The position numbers and the translations under genes are program-made. The notes below the pieces were generated by a model. That model was not told the DNA's origin and did not search any database. It was given only the letters and a program-made list of their open reading frames with translations. A stretch of DNA of 21,315 bases from a virus: positions 1 through 21,315 of the IMG/VR virus record IMGVR_UViG_3300046535_000777. One strand, given 5' to 3'. Numbering within the stretch: position 1 is the stretch's first letter; each line of letters opens with the position of its first letter. Shown here one piece after another: positions 21,200 through 21,315 of this stretch.

Positions 21200-21315
21200 T
21201 CAGATCTGGCCGTTCAAACGCGCGATCGCGTTCGCAACAGCTGCGCGAGGGGTTGGACTGGCCGTCCGCGGTCGCCTCGAAGTCCCGTTGGCCGGGCCTA
21301 TCTCGTGGGTGCCGT
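21200..21315 (-). CDS. C-terminal end of gene upstream of capsid (partial)
   Basis: One minus-strand frame is open from the right edge of the window to a TGA at 21200-21202, encoding an end with EIGPANGTSRRPRTASPTPR and AAVANAIARLNGQI. The final amphipathic helix and position just before the capsid suggest the tail of a head-assembly gene such as a scaffold or capsid-processing protein, but only about 37 residues are visible. The 22 bases between it and the capsid ATG hold the capsid ribosome site. Confidence 0.5.
   Translation of the reverse strand, partial: GTHEIGPANGTSRRPRTASPTPRAAVANAIARLNGQI

Noticed and set aside
1-21315. tRNA genes, CRISPR arrays, insertion sequences, integrase or attachment sites
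   Set aside because: I looked on both strands and saw no cloverleaf-like tRNA, regularly spaced repeats, transposase motifs or integrase, so none is reported.

Overview
The window reads as part of a short-tailed (podovirus-like) phage or prophage of an alphaproteobacterium, most likely a Rhizobiales (Bradyrhizobium-like) host. The virion set fits this: capsid, head-tail adaptor, beta-propeller-like nozzle, large ejection-type internal proteins, and an S74 tail fibre, with no long-tail genes seen. The host signs are high GC, a GcrA homologue (an Alphaproteobacteria-specific regulator), a PEP-CTERM protein, and a complete absence of GANTC sites in my reading. Portal, terminase and the start of a SNF2 helicase would lie outside the window, and I see no integrase or att site here.

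Layout. 1-717 (+): end of a SNF2-type helicase. 718-3252 (-): nine small genes, each overlapping the next, that start with an HTH regulator and include GcrA and three Cys-rich mini-proteins. 3253-3340: a divergent promoter whose two -35 boxes sit inside one 14-bp palindrome. 3341-4156 (+): four small genes. 4261-5285 (+): an unknown gene and a PEP-CTERM surface-type protein, bracketed by two strong hairpins like a moron cassette. 5373-21315 (-): one late operon of about 16 kb. Read in its own direction it holds an upstream partial gene, major capsid, a possible pseudoknot leader, a scaffold-like protein, adaptor, nozzle, a Pro/Gly/Ala-rich protein, CofE (F420-0:gamma-glutamyl ligase family), a GNAT acetyltransferase, a Pro-rich protein, a Gln-rich protein with a C-terminal S74-like domain, a Gln/Ala-rich helix protein, two ejection-type proteins, the tail fibre, then lysis genes (exported protein, holin-like, mini membrane protein, amidase).

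How it works together. The regulator at 3010-3252 probably controls both divergent early operons through the shared palindrome. The leftward early operon carries GcrA, which in hosts links CcrM methylation at GANTC to sigma70 promoters. The late operon builds and releases virions. The most unusual cargo is an intact CofE enzyme translationally coupled to an acetyltransferase in the middle of virion genes. Next come the GcrA gene in a sequence devoid of GANTC, and the exosortase-type PEP-CTERM protein. Almost all gene junctions are ATGA or TGATG overlaps, so starts are well constrained. Several genes shorter than 60 codons were found by following these overlaps.
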